A stretch of DNA of 64,000 nt from Patescibacteria group bacterium (GCA_023263945.1 JALQTW010000002.1:186001-250000); one strand, 5' to 3'; numbered from the stretch's first letter, positions 44,091 through 54,950 are shown. The notes: a model not told the origin generated them from the sequence alone. A program made the numbers and translations.

Positions 44091-45077
44091 CTACGGATTT
44101 TGCTGTGCTCTGAACCGGAGGATTGATTCTTTCGCGTGGATCAACGTATTGCGTGAGACCTGTTCCAGCATGAGACCAAAGATGATGAGCATGGCTCCCA
44201 CCATATGATAGGCGTATACCTCTTCATGAAGGAGCATGGCAGCGAAAAACATGCCGGAGAGTGGCGCCGCATTCATGATGAGCCCACATGTGGTTGCAGG
44301 AAGACGCTCTAATGCTCCATAGAAGAAGGAGAGATTGAGGAATCGTGAGAAGAAGGCAAAGGCAAGGAGGGACGAAACGTATTCAATGGGGAAGCCGCTA
44401 ATTTCTTCCACGAACGGATGGGAAATAAGAGCACTCACAAACACCGCTGTTACAATGCCGGAAATATTACGCAAGAAGAGTGCAGCTTCGGGATGAAAAT
44501 GACTCAAATGCCTCTTGAAGAGAATGGTACCGCTCGAAAACACGAGATTAGCAAGAATGATGAGAACATCTCCCTGATGAGCACTGAAGCTCATCACTCC
44601 CCCACCCGTTGCAATAAGGAGAACGCCTGCAAGAACAATGGATGCTCCTTGCAGCTGCACACGATTAATCTTTTCATTCAGAAAAAGATAATTAAATGCG
44701 AGCAGGAACAGAATGTTGGAGCCGTACAGAATGGATGCATTCACAGCCGTTGTATTCTGCAGACCCAAGAACCACAAATACGGAGCAAGCGCAGAATTGA
44801 GAACACCAATGAGCATCGCGGTAAATAATTCACGTCCATTTGCACGAAGAAGTTCCCGTCCCAGCGAAATAATACCGATGGTAGCAATCACGAAAAACGC
44901 CGTGAGCGATTCACTCAAAATCACGAGCGACATCGGTGACAAAAAGTGGGTCACATCCTTTGCAAGCGCATTGTACGTTCCTTCAAACAAGAGTGATCCA
45001 AAGATCATCAAGAAGCCAATCTGCCGTGCGTTGGCGTGGGAAAGGCGGGACGAAAAGGGAAGATGAGCAGTGAGCAT
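44091..45077 (-). CDS. EamA/DMT-family transporter
   Basis: 328 residues with about ten membrane spans in two EamA halves. The first half includes NASILYGSNILFLLAFNYLF followed by LNEKINRVQLQGASIVLAG, the second AAPLSGMFFAAMLLHEEV and MVGAMLIIFGL, with the typical E-x-hydrophobic pattern at the end of each half. Substrate unknown (amino acids or metabolites in the family). A perfect extended -10 TGC TATAAT (45096-45101, minus strand) gives a leader of about 10 nt. Confidence 0.88.
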   Translation of the reverse strand: MLTAHLPFSSRLSHANARQIGFLMIFGSLLFEGTYNALAKDVTHFLSPMSLVILSESLTAFFVIATIGIISLGRELLRANGRELFTAMLIGVLNSALAPYLWFLGLQNTTAVNASILYGSNILFLLAFNYLFLNEKINRVQLQGASIVLAGVLLIATGGGVMSFSAHQGDVLIILANLVFSSGTILFKRHLSHFHPEAALFLRNISGIVTAVFVSALISHPFVEEISGFPIEYVSSLLAFAFFSRFLNLSFFYGALERLPATTCGLIMNAAPLSGMFFAAMLLHEEVYAYHMVGAMLIIFGLMLEQVSRNTLIHAKESILRFRAQQNP

Positions 45078-45150
45078 GGGTTTTTGTTTCTTTTTATTAT
45101 AGCATAAATTCAGAATTTTTCAAATTGAGATTTATTCTCTTGCAAATAGG

Positions 45151-45747
45151 CTAAATCGACACCGACACTTCACTTGATTCCGAATGTAAAGCTTCAAATA
45201 GACCCTTATTAATAAGATTAATCCTCATTTCCTCATCCTTCCATTCGCTTTCAGCAAGCATACTATCACTGCTCACATAGCTAATAATTTTTCCATTTTT
45301 TATATAAATTCTTGTTTCAGAAACAGTTGATTCGTCAGAGCTTCCACCTTCCATTATATGTTTTGAGTAATGATAATTCTTTTTAAAAATAAAGAACGGT
45401 TCATTTTCTTTATAGTAAATCTCTTCATCTGTTTTTCCGGTTTCCCCAAAGAATGTAACAATAATTTTCCTAACGTTATTCTGCTGAAGATAATACGTCG
45501 CGTGAGCACCTTCTGTTGACATTCCAAGAATAGTTTTCTTCACAAGTTGAAACGATTGAAAGGTATCTACGCGTGAAACTTCCTCCCGGATTTCTTTAAT
45601 ATAGCTATCTCGTTCAGCAGTTGAAATATCAGATTTGGAAACTTGCTCTTGAGATGAAGAATAGTTATCGATTTTAGGAGCTTCATTTATCGATCTAAAG
45701 CATCCTGCAAGGATAAGTGAACCTATGACCAGAAAAAGTTTCTTCAT
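45151..45747 (-). CDS. Predicted lipoprotein, AT-rich
   Basis: 198 residues. MKKLFLVIGSLILAGC is a signal peptide with lipobox LAGC. The mature protein is polar, starts with a Ser-rich stretch (NYSSSQEQVSKS), then a mixed domain (VRKIIVTFFGETGKTDEEIYY). Not recognised. It is AT-richer than its neighbours. TACGAT (45757-45762, minus strand) ends 9 nt before the ATG. The tRNA-Leu(TAA) gene lies just upstream on the same strand. Confidence 0.72.
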   Translation of the reverse strand: MKKLFLVIGSLILAGCFRSINEAPKIDNYSSSQEQVSKSDISTAERDSYIKEIREEVSRVDTFQSFQLVKKTILGMSTEGAHATYYLQQNNVRKIIVTFFGETGKTDEEIYYKENEPFFIFKKNYHYSKHIMEGGSSDESTVSETRIYIKNGKIISYVSSDSMLAESEWKDEEMRINLINKGLFEALHSESSEVSVSI

Positions 45748-45787
45748 AATAGAACTATCGTAATCTACGTGCTCAATAAAAGCTATT

Positions 45788-45876
45788 TGGTGCCGAGGGA
45801 GAGATTCGAACTCTCACGACCCTATTCGGATCTGGGGATTTTAAGTCCCCTGCGTCTACCATTCCGCCACCCCGGC
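45788..45876 (-). tRNA. tRNA-Leu(TAA)
   Basis: Minus strand: acceptor GCCGGGG pairs with CCTCGGC, CCA is encoded. Anticodon stem-loop GGGGA-CTTAAAA-TCCCC gives TAA. The long variable arm fits class II. The first 12 nt of its 5' region are repeated at 45976-45987. Confidence 0.95.
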
Positions 45877-45922
45877 TAGCCAATGTTGTCTACGAACTAT
45901 GATACAAGACTTCTCTCTGATA

Positions 45923-45987
45923 AGTCCGCCGTAGATCCACCGAAGATCCGAAGGGCGAAGGTGGACGAAGGCGGGCGCCACCCCGGC
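45923..45987. repeat. GC-rich palindromic block ending in a copy of the tRNA-Leu 5' end
   Basis: GTCCGCCGTAGATCC and GAAGGTGGACGAAGGCGGGC are near complements that can fold. The block ends in CGCCACCCCGGC, identical to 45865-45876 inside tRNA-Leu(TAA), 111 bp away. Confidence 0.6.
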
Positions 45988-46043
45988 AGGTGATTACAAT
46001 CGTACCGTAGTTTTCAAAGAATTCAGAAAAATAGATGGTAGGA

Positions 46044-46080
46044 AAAGCTCACAGCTGTCAGCTGACAGCTATCAGCTCAC
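46044..46080. repeat. CAGCTGTCAGCTGACAGC word palindrome
   Basis: GCTCACAGCTGTCAGCTG followed by ACAGCTATCAGCTCAC: reiterated CAGCT words that fold back on themselves. It directly follows the receiver-protein stop on the minus strand. Confidence 0.6.
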
Positions 46081-46451
46081 TATGCACTTAAAGCTTTCTC
46101 CACCATCTCGTAAAGACTCTTGATGGTCATTTCCTTCTTCACAAAGTAATCATCCACCTGGAACTCTTCACCCTTGCGGCGGTTCTGCTGGTCTTCAAAG
46201 TTCGTGAGGATAATCACTTTAAAAGGACGCTTGTCTTTGGTGGGAAATTTTTCCAGAACACCAAAGCCATCTAGCACGGGCATGTTCAAATCCAAAAGAA
46301 GCACATCGGGATTTTGCTCACCAATCATTTTCAATGCTTCCTCACCGTTCGATGCAGTTCGAATAGTGAATTCCGGGGAGGATCCAAATTTGCGTACATA
46401 TACATCGCGCAAAACAGGATCATCTTCTGCAATAAGAATATTCTTTGTCAT
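46080..46451 (-). CDS. Stand-alone response-regulator receiver protein
   Basis: 123 residues from MTKNILIAEDDPVLRD. A complete receiver domain: acidic pair EDD, phospho-acceptor aspartate in VLLLDLNMPVLDG, threonine in VIILTNFED and lysine in DDYFVKKEMT. No output domain, so like CheY/Spo0F it would signal by protein contact or phosphotransfer. No histidine kinase is visible nearby. TATACT (46460-46465, minus strand) ends 8 nt before the ATG; the longer start at 46469 is rejected for that reason. Confidence 0.92.
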   Translation of the reverse strand: MTKNILIAEDDPVLRDVYVRKFGSSPEFTIRTASNGEEALKMIGEQNPDVLLLDLNMPVLDGFGVLEKFPTKDKRPFKVIILTNFEDQQNRRKGEEFQVDDYFVKKEMTIKSLYEMVEKALSA

Positions 46452-46471
46452 TACCTGCCAGTATACCACAG

Positions 46472-46666
46472 TTAATCCTGGTTTTCCATTATTGTTTGCC
46501 TGTACTCACGTCCTCTTTCAAGTAAAAGATTTTGGACTGCACGCTGCTTTTTTGAATGGTGTACATCATCGCCAAGCACGTCGATATGGTGATGAAAACG
46601 CCTTTCAGCAGCTCTTTCCCTTTTTGTTCTGGGAAAAGATGGGCCTTCGGGTGATCCTCTACACAT
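46472..46666 (-). CDS. Small charged hypothetical protein (64 aa)
   Basis: Starts MCRGSPEGPSFPRTKRERAA and continues HIDVLGDDVHHSKKQRAVQN and LLERGREYRQTIMENQD. Highly charged; codon use is normal for the window. Not recognised. Promoter TAGACA-16-TATGAT (46673-46700, minus strand) ends 6 nt before the ATG, good support for a real leaderless gene. A different frame over the same bases (46489-46677) lacks that fit. Confidence 0.5.
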   Translation of the reverse strand: MCRGSPEGPSFPRTKRERAAERRFHHHIDVLGDDVHHSKKQRAVQNLLLERGREYRQTIMENQD

Positions 46667-46672
46667 ATACTT

Positions 46673-46700
46673 ATCATAACACGTAAAATGGATATGTCTA
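46673..46700 (-). promoter_or_regulatory. Promoter TAGACA-16-TATGAT
   Basis: -35 TAGACA (46695-46700) and -10 TATGAT (46673-46678) on the minus strand, overlapping the end of the upstream peptidase gene. Confidence 0.5.
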
Positions 46701-47699
46701 GATCACGATATGTGTATCTTCTACCCTCATACCCCATTTCCCCGGGAAATAAAGGCCAGGTTCTATGGTCACAACCTCATTTTTGAGAATCTTCGTTTTA
46801 GGTGTTTTGGAAGACAACGTCACTCCTTCATGAATATCAATCCCAACACCATGCCCCAGTGCATGCGTGAAGAAACGATCGAGATCATAGGAACGAAGAA
46901 CCTCTCTCGCTGCGTGATCCAGCTCGTGATTTGTCACTCCAGGTTTTAAAATTTTCTCTGCAGCGTTCTTCGCTTGAAGAAGGGCATCATACGCATTCTT
47001 CTGATCTTTCGTAGGCGATGCCGTAAAAAAAACACGACTGTAATCGCTGCAGTAGCCATCCACTTTCACACCCATGTCGATTTGGACAATGTCACCTTTC
47101 TTGAGCTTGCGATCGGACGGTTCATGATGAGGAATAGACGTGTTCGGTCCAAATCCCACAATCGTTGAAAATGCGAGTTCATCCGCACCCTTTTGATGTG
47201 CAAGGGCAAAAATCTTCCATGCAAGTTCTTGTTCTGTGATCCCTAGTTTCAAGAGTGACGGGATAATGCGAAGAATGACCTTTGTGATGGAGCAGGCACG
47301 TTGAATCGATTTCAATTCCAAAGTAGTCTTACAACGACGGAGCCCTTCGAGGAGATCTAAAGTATGAACTAATTTTTTATTCTTTAACTGCTTTTTCCAG
47401 CGTTTTTCCTGAGCCAAAGTCACATGCTCTGCCTCAATGCCAATCGATGGAAAAGGCATCAGATCGTCATGCAATTTCTCATACGGACGATGAACAATCG
47501 TTTTTTTTCCTTCTTTGCGGGCTCTTTCGCTGTACCGTGCGTCAACATAGAGCATCATCCGATCCTTCGTAAGAAGCATTCTTCCTGCAGAGAGTCTGCA
47601 TCCTGAGAGATAGAAGATATTCGGAAGATGACTCACAAGGAGGCATGGAACACCCGCTTTACGTAGGAGAGAAGCCACGGAACGCTGATGGGAGGGCAT
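46698..47699 (-). CDS. M24B Xaa-Pro aminopeptidase
   Basis: 333 residues. Cleaves N-terminal residues next to proline using two metal ions. N-terminal creatinase domain (about 1-120), then the pita-bread catalytic domain. Metal ligands: aspartates in QIDMGVKVDGYCSDYSR, histidine in LGHGVGIDIHEG, glutamates in VVTIEPGLYFPGKWG and RVEDTHIVI. Slightly short of the common 350-360 residues because it ends right after the last glutamate. Confidence 0.93.
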   Translation of the reverse strand: MPSHQRSVASLLRKAGVPCLLVSHLPNIFYLSGCRLSAGRMLLTKDRMMLYVDARYSERARKEGKKTIVHRPYEKLHDDLMPFPSIGIEAEHVTLAQEKRWKKQLKNKKLVHTLDLLEGLRRCKTTLELKSIQRACSITKVILRIIPSLLKLGITEQELAWKIFALAHQKGADELAFSTIVGFGPNTSIPHHEPSDRKLKKGDIVQIDMGVKVDGYCSDYSRVFFTASPTKDQKNAYDALLQAKNAAEKILKPGVTNHELDHAAREVLRSYDLDRFFTHALGHGVGIDIHEGVTLSSKTPKTKILKNEVVTIEPGLYFPGKWGMRVEDTHIVI

Positions 47700-47746
47700 A
47701 GGAAAAGGCTAGCAAAAAACCGTACTTTATGCTATCATAGGATGAT

Positions 47747-48154
47747 ATGGTTTTCTCTCTCCGCTCAGCCTTTTTAGGCCTCCTCGTCAGTCTTTCATTA
47801 CTGTTCCCGGTTGCATCATTCGCGCAGCCGATTGCACCGTGTCCTGCAAGCCCATGCTATGGCGGAAGTTTTACAGACGGTATCGACGCAGCGGGATCCA
47901 ACCTTCCGCTGGAAGGTAATCTAGATATTAATGAAGTGGTCCTTCGCATTATTAACTTTATTTTGGACGTTATTCTCATTATTGCCGTGCTTGCAATTAT
48001 CGTTGCAGGTGTTTACTTGATTGTCAGTAATGGTGATGACGCCCAGAAAGAAAAAGCGAAGAAGATTGTGATGTACGTGGTGATTGGAATCATTCTCATT
48101 CTGTTCTCTCGTGCCATTGTTATTCTTGTGAACAATACGTTCGGTGCATCGTAA
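47747..48154 (+). CDS. VirB2/T4SS pilin-like membrane protein
   Basis: 135 residues. Signal peptide (about 1-26, ending ASFAQP), a short Cys-containing loop (PCPASPCYGGSF), then two hydrophobic helices separated by a charged turn: IINFILDVILIIAVLAIIVA, NGDDAQKEKAKK, and VVIGIILILFSRAIVILV. This is the pattern of the Patescibacteria 'type IV secretion pilin' family, related to VirB2/TrbC. Extended -10 TGC TATCAT (47733-47738) ends 8 nt before the ATG. The PKD protein gene follows after 2 nt. Confidence 0.85.
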   Translation: MVFSLRSAFLGLLVSLSLLFPVASFAQPIAPCPASPCYGGSFTDGIDAAGSNLPLEGNLDINEVVLRIINFILDVILIIAVLAIIVAGVYLIVSNGDDAQKEKAKKIVMYVVIGIILILFSRAIVILVNNTFGAS

Positions 48155-48156
48155 CC

Positions 48157-50016
48157 ATGAAACGCTCTGCGTTTGCCATCGGCTGCTTGTGCATCCTCAC
48201 GAGTCTTCTTGTGAGCTCCACTGTTACGCATGCCCAACAGCGTCAACCCGTGTCACTGCGTATCAATCTTGGTGATGTGCTGGAATTTGGATCTGACACG
48301 TCTGTAGAACACCCGGAATTCAGTTGGTACATGACACAGAACCAGCAGTTCGTGGAGGCGCAGCGTGGCCGCGCATTTCAGAAACGACTCGCAACAGCAG
48401 GAACCTACAACCTGGATGTCAGCATTAAAAACGAGGAAGCAACACAGAGTGATTTTCAGTCTTTCACAGTCACGGTATTGGAACAAGCACGAACTCTTCC
48501 TCCCATTGCGCCTGCATCATCGGGCACTATTGTTCCACGCCTCATCACGGAACCTGCCATGAATAGCGATGGATCCATCTCGCTTCCTCCACAGGGAGGC
48601 GTCCTCATGATTGATGCATCGCAGTCGACCGGACAAATTACGCAGTTCGCGATGGACATGGATACGAGCAAAGATTCGGATAACAACGGAAATGCGTTGG
48701 ATGATACGGATAATGCCGATACGTTTGGACTTCAAGACGGAACGCCATTCCGTTACTTCATCAAGCCGGGGAACACACAACGCAACGTCATGGTTCGTCT
48801 TTCTGGAAATGGAACAGTGCCCGTCACGGCACAATTCTCCGTTCGCTTTGACGGACAGGAAGCACTTCCTCTCCCCGGTTCTGGTGCTCCTATTGATATC
48901 ACAGCAAGGCAGAACGGACTTGTAACAGATCTCACTGCAGCACTTCCTGCAGAGACAGTAATGCGACCTGTTCTCTTCACATGGGATTTTGGTGACGGGG
49001 CCAGAAGTCTTCTCACACGTCCTGTCCATACCTATACGCGTGCGGGAACGTATACCGTCATGCTCACGGTCACGGATATCACGAATGGACAAGTTCTCTA
49101 TAGTAGCCAGCGAGCCCTGACTGTAGAGGAAAACTCAGGTTCCGTGCAGTCGAGTTCCTCGTCTTCTTCCAGTACTACCGACGGTAAAAGTTCGATTCCG
49201 TGGAAAGCCATTCTGATTCTGTTGATGCTCATTGTTCTTGCTATTGTCGCATTCATCGCTCTCCTCTGGTTCAAAAATAGAATGACCGGAACCATTCAGA
49301 AAAAACTGGAAACTGCAGAGAAGAAATTGTTTGAAGAGAAAAAAGCAGCGACAAACGGCACTCCTCCACCCATGCAACTGAAGAAACCTGTTACGATTAC
49401 GCAAGATCAAAAACCACAAATGGTAAAGAAAGAAGAGCAGATCATTGCGGATCGTGAACAAAGCAAAACAGAATTCAAGAAAACGGAACCTCCTGTTGCT
49501 GCTGCTTCAAACGGTCCTGTTCCATCGTGGCTCAAGAATGCTCCCCCAGAAACACAGAGAGCCCCAACAGAAGCGCTCAAACCAGCTCCTGCACCCTCAC
49601 CAAAACCCGTGCCACCACCTGCACCACGTCCTGCACCCGTCACGCCATCGCCACTTGCTGTGAATCCCCCAAAGCTGGCTCCGGTGACTCCACCTCCACC
49701 GTCTGCCATGCCTCCTCAAAAAAGTGCTCCCCCCGCACCTGCTCCAAAGTCACAACCAACTCCAGCTGCTCCCAAGCCGGCACCTCAACCAAAACCCCTT
49801 CAAGAAGCTCCTGCACCTCTACCAAAACCCGAGCAACCCGCTCCGCAGAAAAAAGAACAACCTATTGAAGCATCAACACCCGCATCAGTTCCTCCCCCAC
49901 AAAAGGCACCAGTAGCCGAGCAACCAAAACCTGCACTTGAAGAACCAGAAAAGCCGATCGCTTTCATTCGTGCTGAGAGTCTGGAGAAAAAAGAAGAACC
50001 ACCGGTTCAGCCCTAG
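48157..50016 (+). CDS. PKD-domain membrane protein with long Pro/Ala-rich cytoplasmic tail
   Basis: 619 residues. Signal peptide 1-27; extracellular part (28-345) with one clear PKD domain (LFTWDFGDGARS... THTYTRAGTYTV-like, about 275-325) and DMDTSKDSDNNGNALDDTDN, a calcium-type acidic loop. A Ser-rich linker precedes one membrane span (about 348-370). The rest, about 250 residues, is Pro/Ala/Lys-rich (PPAPRPAPVTPSP) and unstructured, ending with a conserved-looking AFIRAESLEKKEEPP. Probably partners the pilin-like protein in the same operon. It overlaps the convergent reductase by 4 nt. Confidence 0.82.
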   Translation: MKRSAFAIGCLCILTSLLVSSTVTHAQQRQPVSLRINLGDVLEFGSDTSVEHPEFSWYMTQNQQFVEAQRGRAFQKRLATAGTYNLDVSIKNEEATQSDFQSFTVTVLEQARTLPPIAPASSGTIVPRLITEPAMNSDGSISLPPQGGVLMIDASQSTGQITQFAMDMDTSKDSDNNGNALDDTDNADTFGLQDGTPFRYFIKPGNTQRNVMVRLSGNGTVPVTAQFSVRFDGQEALPLPGSGAPIDITARQNGLVTDLTAALPAETVMRPVLFTWDFGDGARSLLTRPVHTYTRAGTYTVMLTVTDITNGQVLYSSQRALTVEENSGSVQSSSSSSSSTTDGKSSIPWKAILILLMLIVLAIVAFIALLWFKNRMTGTIQKKLETAEKKLFEEKKAATNGTPPPMQLKKPVTITQDQKPQMVKKEEQIIADREQSKTEFKKTEPPVAAASNGPVPSWLKNAPPETQRAPTEALKPAPAPSPKPVPPPAPRPAPVTPSPLAVNPPKLAPVTPPPPSAMPPQKSAPPAPAPKSQPTPAAPKPAPQPKPLQEAPAPLPKPEQPAPQKKEQPIEASTPASVPPPQKAPVAEQPKPALEEPEKPIAFIRAESLEKKEEPPVQP

Positions 50017-50732
50017 ATGTAGGCCTCAAAGTGAAGATCTGCCTTTGGAACATTCCACGATGTCAGGCATAATTCTTTGATGTCTTTAATCATGCCGGGG
50101 CTTCCACACACATAGACATTCTTCTGGGAAAGCTCCCACTGTTTTGCATGAAGGAGTTCTTGTATGCGACCACAGAAATGCGGGTGATCTGTTTTTTCTT
50201 TATCGCTCAGTGCAATATGAAAATGAAAATGTGGATAGGTCGCTTCCAACGCGGTGAATCGATCGATCCAAAAAAGATCTTCCGGAGAACGCACACCAAA
50301 AATCAAATCGATCGTCCGAGTGTCTCCCTCTTTCAAAATCTGTTCGATCTGTGGAAGAAAGGGGGCGAGTCCTGTTCCCGTTGCAAGGAAGAGATACTCT
50401 TTCATGGTTTTGCGATCGACAAGAAAATTTCCGAAGGGACCTTGAATGCGAACTTCCGTTCCTTCTTTGAGAACTTCCACGATCCATCTACTCAAACGCC
50501 CACCAGGAACAAGTTTCACAAGAAAGAGCAGCTCCTCTTCATCCGGACGAGATGCGATGGACAAAGCGCGTGTCTGAATATCCTTCTCATTTTCGATGAG
50601 CGGAATATCGAACAACACGAACTTTCCAGGAATGAAGGTAAAACCTTCGGGTTTCGTGAACGAGAGCTCATACACATCACGTGTAATAAGCTCTTTTCGC
50701 GTGCAGGTGGTGTGATAGGAAGGGACTGGCAT
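50013..50732 (-). CDS. FAD/NAD(P)-binding oxidoreductase (ferredoxin-NADP reductase type)
   Basis: 239 residues from MPVPSYHTTCTRKEL. FAD domain with TRALSIASRPDEEELLF, then the NAD(P) domain with LATGTGLAPFLPQIE, DLIFGVRSPEDLFW and VYVCGSPGMIKDIKE. It transfers electrons between NAD(P)H and a partner protein; no ferredoxin or flavodoxin gene is adjacent. Upstream frame to 50786 runs through a GC-rich palindromic element and is not used. Confidence 0.88.
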   Translation of the reverse strand: MPVPSYHTTCTRKELITRDVYELSFTKPEGFTFIPGKFVLFDIPLIENEKDIQTRALSIASRPDEEELLFLVKLVPGGRLSRWIVEVLKEGTEVRIQGPFGNFLVDRKTMKEYLFLATGTGLAPFLPQIEQILKEGDTRTIDLIFGVRSPEDLFWIDRFTALEATYPHFHFHIALSDKEKTDHPHFCGRIQELLHAKQWELSQKNVYVCGSPGMIKDIKELCLTSWNVPKADLHFEAYI

Positions 50733-50742
50733 GGTGAGGAAG

Positions 50743-50786
50743 AGGATGTCCGCCTTCGTCCGCCTAGGCGGACTTCGGCGGGACAC
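50743..50786. repeat. GC-rich palindromic element GTCCGCC...GGCGGAC
   Basis: TGTCCGCCTTCGTCCGCC and AGGCGGACTTCGGCGGGACA are near-perfect complements around CTAGG. The words GTCCGCC and GGCGGG recur in the blocks near tRNA-Leu (45923-45987) and tRNA-Tyr (62947-63022). Confidence 0.6.
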
Positions 50787-50841
50787 AAGATCTTGCGACT
50801 CACTGCGTCGCTTCGCTCCTTGTTCATCTGCAATTCACCTG

Positions 50842-50923
50842 TGGGGCGAGCGACGGGCCGGCTTCATGTTCTACTTCGCCGAGCCCATCTCGGCGTAGTC
50901 CCGCGCAGCGGGACGGAGACGGA
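50842..50923. repeat. GC-rich block bounded by a copy of the tRNA-His 3' end
   Basis: TGGGGCGAGCGA at 50842-50853 equals 50924-50935, the tRNA-His CCA end and acceptor, 82 bp apart. Between them are hairpins CGCCGAG-CCCAT-CTCGGCG and GTCCCGC-GCA-GCGGGAC. Confidence 0.65.
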
Positions 50924-51001
50924 TGGGGCGAGCGATGGGATTTGAACCCACGACCCTCTGGACCACAACCAGATGCTCTAACCAACTGAGCTACGCTCGC
51001 C
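50924..51001 (-). tRNA. tRNA-His(GTG)
   Basis: Minus strand: GCGAGCG pairs with CGCTCGC; the extra G-1 is encoded and faces C73, and CCA is encoded. Anticodon stem-loop TCTGG-TTGTGGT-CCAGA gives GTG. Confidence 0.96.
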
Positions 51002-51103
51002 ACAGCCCGCTTATGGTAGCGAGAATAAGCTTCTTTTGGAAGGTACTTGACGTTCGCTTGAAGAAGACTAGGATGCGATCCAATTTCTTCCCAACTCCTC
51101 TGT

Positions 51104-51295
51104 ATGAAAGCAGCAGAAACACAAGCCATTGATCCACAAACCTACGAAGGATTTATGACAGGAAATGATGTCCAAAATCCAGAAGACGTTGCACGCCTCC
51201 TCGATGTGGGACATGAGCAACTTATGGATATTACGCAGCAAGAAGCGGAAGCTCCTCTTCCAACATCCTTTCACTTCAACCGTAAAGCTGCGTAA
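51104..51295 (+). CDS. Small hypothetical protein (63 aa)
   Basis: Starts MKAAETQAIDPQTYEGFMTG and contains NPEDVARLLDVGHEQLMDIT, ending SFHFNRKAA. Acidic and helical, no recognised family. A TAGGAT about 30 nt upstream is a possible -10. Its stop adjoins the hisS stop (convergent, no gap). Confidence 0.5.
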   Translation: MKAAETQAIDPQTYEGFMTGNDVQNPEDVARLLDVGHEQLMDITQQEAEAPLPTSFHFNRKAA

Positions 51296-52645
51296 TTATT
51301 CACCCGGATCCGAAAACTCCCCCAGATGATCACGAATAGCGTAGGTATCCAAATTCTCTTCACCAATCAATTTGATCAGTTCTGGAAGAGCCTTTTCAAA
51401 CTTCATCGACTTCTGCTTTCCAGCAGCCATATCTTTCAAGATGATGGTTCCTTCCTTCACCTCCATCTGACCAAGGAGAAGTGCATACCGTGCCTGGAAT
51501 CTATCGGCGAGTCGCATCTGACTCTTCAAACTCGCTTCACCTAATGCTCCAACCGTATGGAAGCCGAGGTTCCGGAGTTCATTCACCAGAACGAGACATT
51601 TCTTCTTTGCCTCCGGTCCCAGCTGCGCCACGAATACATCCACCTGGTCTTTATCCGGAGGTGCAACACCCGCTTCCTTCATGTGCCACATGATGCGTTC
51701 TATTCCTCCCGCAAAACCAACTCCCGGCGTTGGCTTTCCGCCAAGAAGCTCGATGAGGGAGTCGTAGCGACCTCCTCCTCCTACAGCATTCTGTGCACCG
51801 GTCGATTGATCCCAGTATTCAAAGACGGTCTGGTTATAGTAATCCAGCCCGCGAACGAGGAGCGGATTTTCGATGTACGCGATACCCAGCGCTTCCAGAT
51901 ACTCCAAGAGCGTTGCATGATATTTTTTACTCTCATCACTTAAGAATTGATCCAGCGTGGGAGCACGCTTCAGAAGAATCTGTGTGTCTTCCTCTTTGGA
52001 GTCTAGAAGACGGAGAGGGTTTGTCTGCAGGCGGGCCCGATCCAGCTCCGGAAGGTTGCGCTCTTTTCCAATGAAGTAATCTTTCAGTGCCTGGACATAT
52101 TCTTTTCGATTTTCCGCAGTACCGATGTTATTAATTTGTAATGTGAGACGATCGATAATCTGGAGATCTTTCAGAATCTGATATGTCACATTGATGAGCT
52201 GCGCATCCAGACTGGGATCTGAAAGACCAATCACTTCAAAATCGAACTGGTTAAATTCGCGGTACCGTCCTTTCTGCGGACGGTCATAGCGGAAACAGGA
52301 ACCAATAGCATAGAGCTCCACAGGCTGCGGAAGTTCCTGCATGCCGTGTTGAATAAAAGCACGACAGATTCCCGCGGTAAATTCCGGACGCAGTGCGTAG
52401 GCATCACTTCCTTCTTCTGTCCCTTTGCGTCCCACCGAGAAGAGTTCTTTTTCAACAATATCGGTGTGATTGCCAATACCACGCTCAAACACAGCACGCT
52501 CCTCAAACATGGGAGGATCAATACGTTTGAAGCCTGCCTGACGTGCGCGGTGACGCACTGCCTTCTTGATGTACGTCATGTACTGGTGATCCTGCGGCAG
52601 TTTGTCGTGGGTGCCTTTGGGTGAGCGAAATTCGGATTGGGACAT
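51296..52645 (-). CDS. hisS: Histidyl-tRNA synthetase
   Basis: 449 residues. Class II synthetase charging tRNA-His, whose gene is 0.3 kb away. SPKGTHDKLP opens the protein; ALRPEFTAGICRAFIQHG is motif 2 region, LVRGLDYYNQTVFEYW and VGGGGRYDSLIELLGG are the histidine-specific blocks, and VGFAGGIERIMWHM is motif 3. The C-terminal anticodon domain (about 340-449) is present. TATCCT lies 11 nt upstream of the ATG. Confidence 0.97.
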   Translation of the reverse strand: MSQSEFRSPKGTHDKLPQDHQYMTYIKKAVRHRARQAGFKRIDPPMFEERAVFERGIGNHTDIVEKELFSVGRKGTEEGSDAYALRPEFTAGICRAFIQHGMQELPQPVELYAIGSCFRYDRPQKGRYREFNQFDFEVIGLSDPSLDAQLINVTYQILKDLQIIDRLTLQINNIGTAENRKEYVQALKDYFIGKERNLPELDRARLQTNPLRLLDSKEEDTQILLKRAPTLDQFLSDESKKYHATLLEYLEALGIAYIENPLLVRGLDYYNQTVFEYWDQSTGAQNAVGGGGRYDSLIELLGGKPTPGVGFAGGIERIMWHMKEAGVAPPDKDQVDVFVAQLGPEAKKKCLVLVNELRNLGFHTVGALGEASLKSQMRLADRFQARYALLLGQMEVKEGTIILKDMAAGKQKSMKFEKALPELIKLIGEENLDTYAIRDHLGEFSDPGE

Positions 52646-52689
52646 AACAGCTTTGGAGGATATCGAAGAATCAGGAGGTTGTCGAGGGA

Positions 52690-54950
<2,261 letters not shown>

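Noticed and set aside
50733..50786. N-terminal extension of the reductase (MSRRSPPRRTKADILF)
   Set aside because: It is encoded by a GC-rich palindromic element and the family start is at MPVPSYH.
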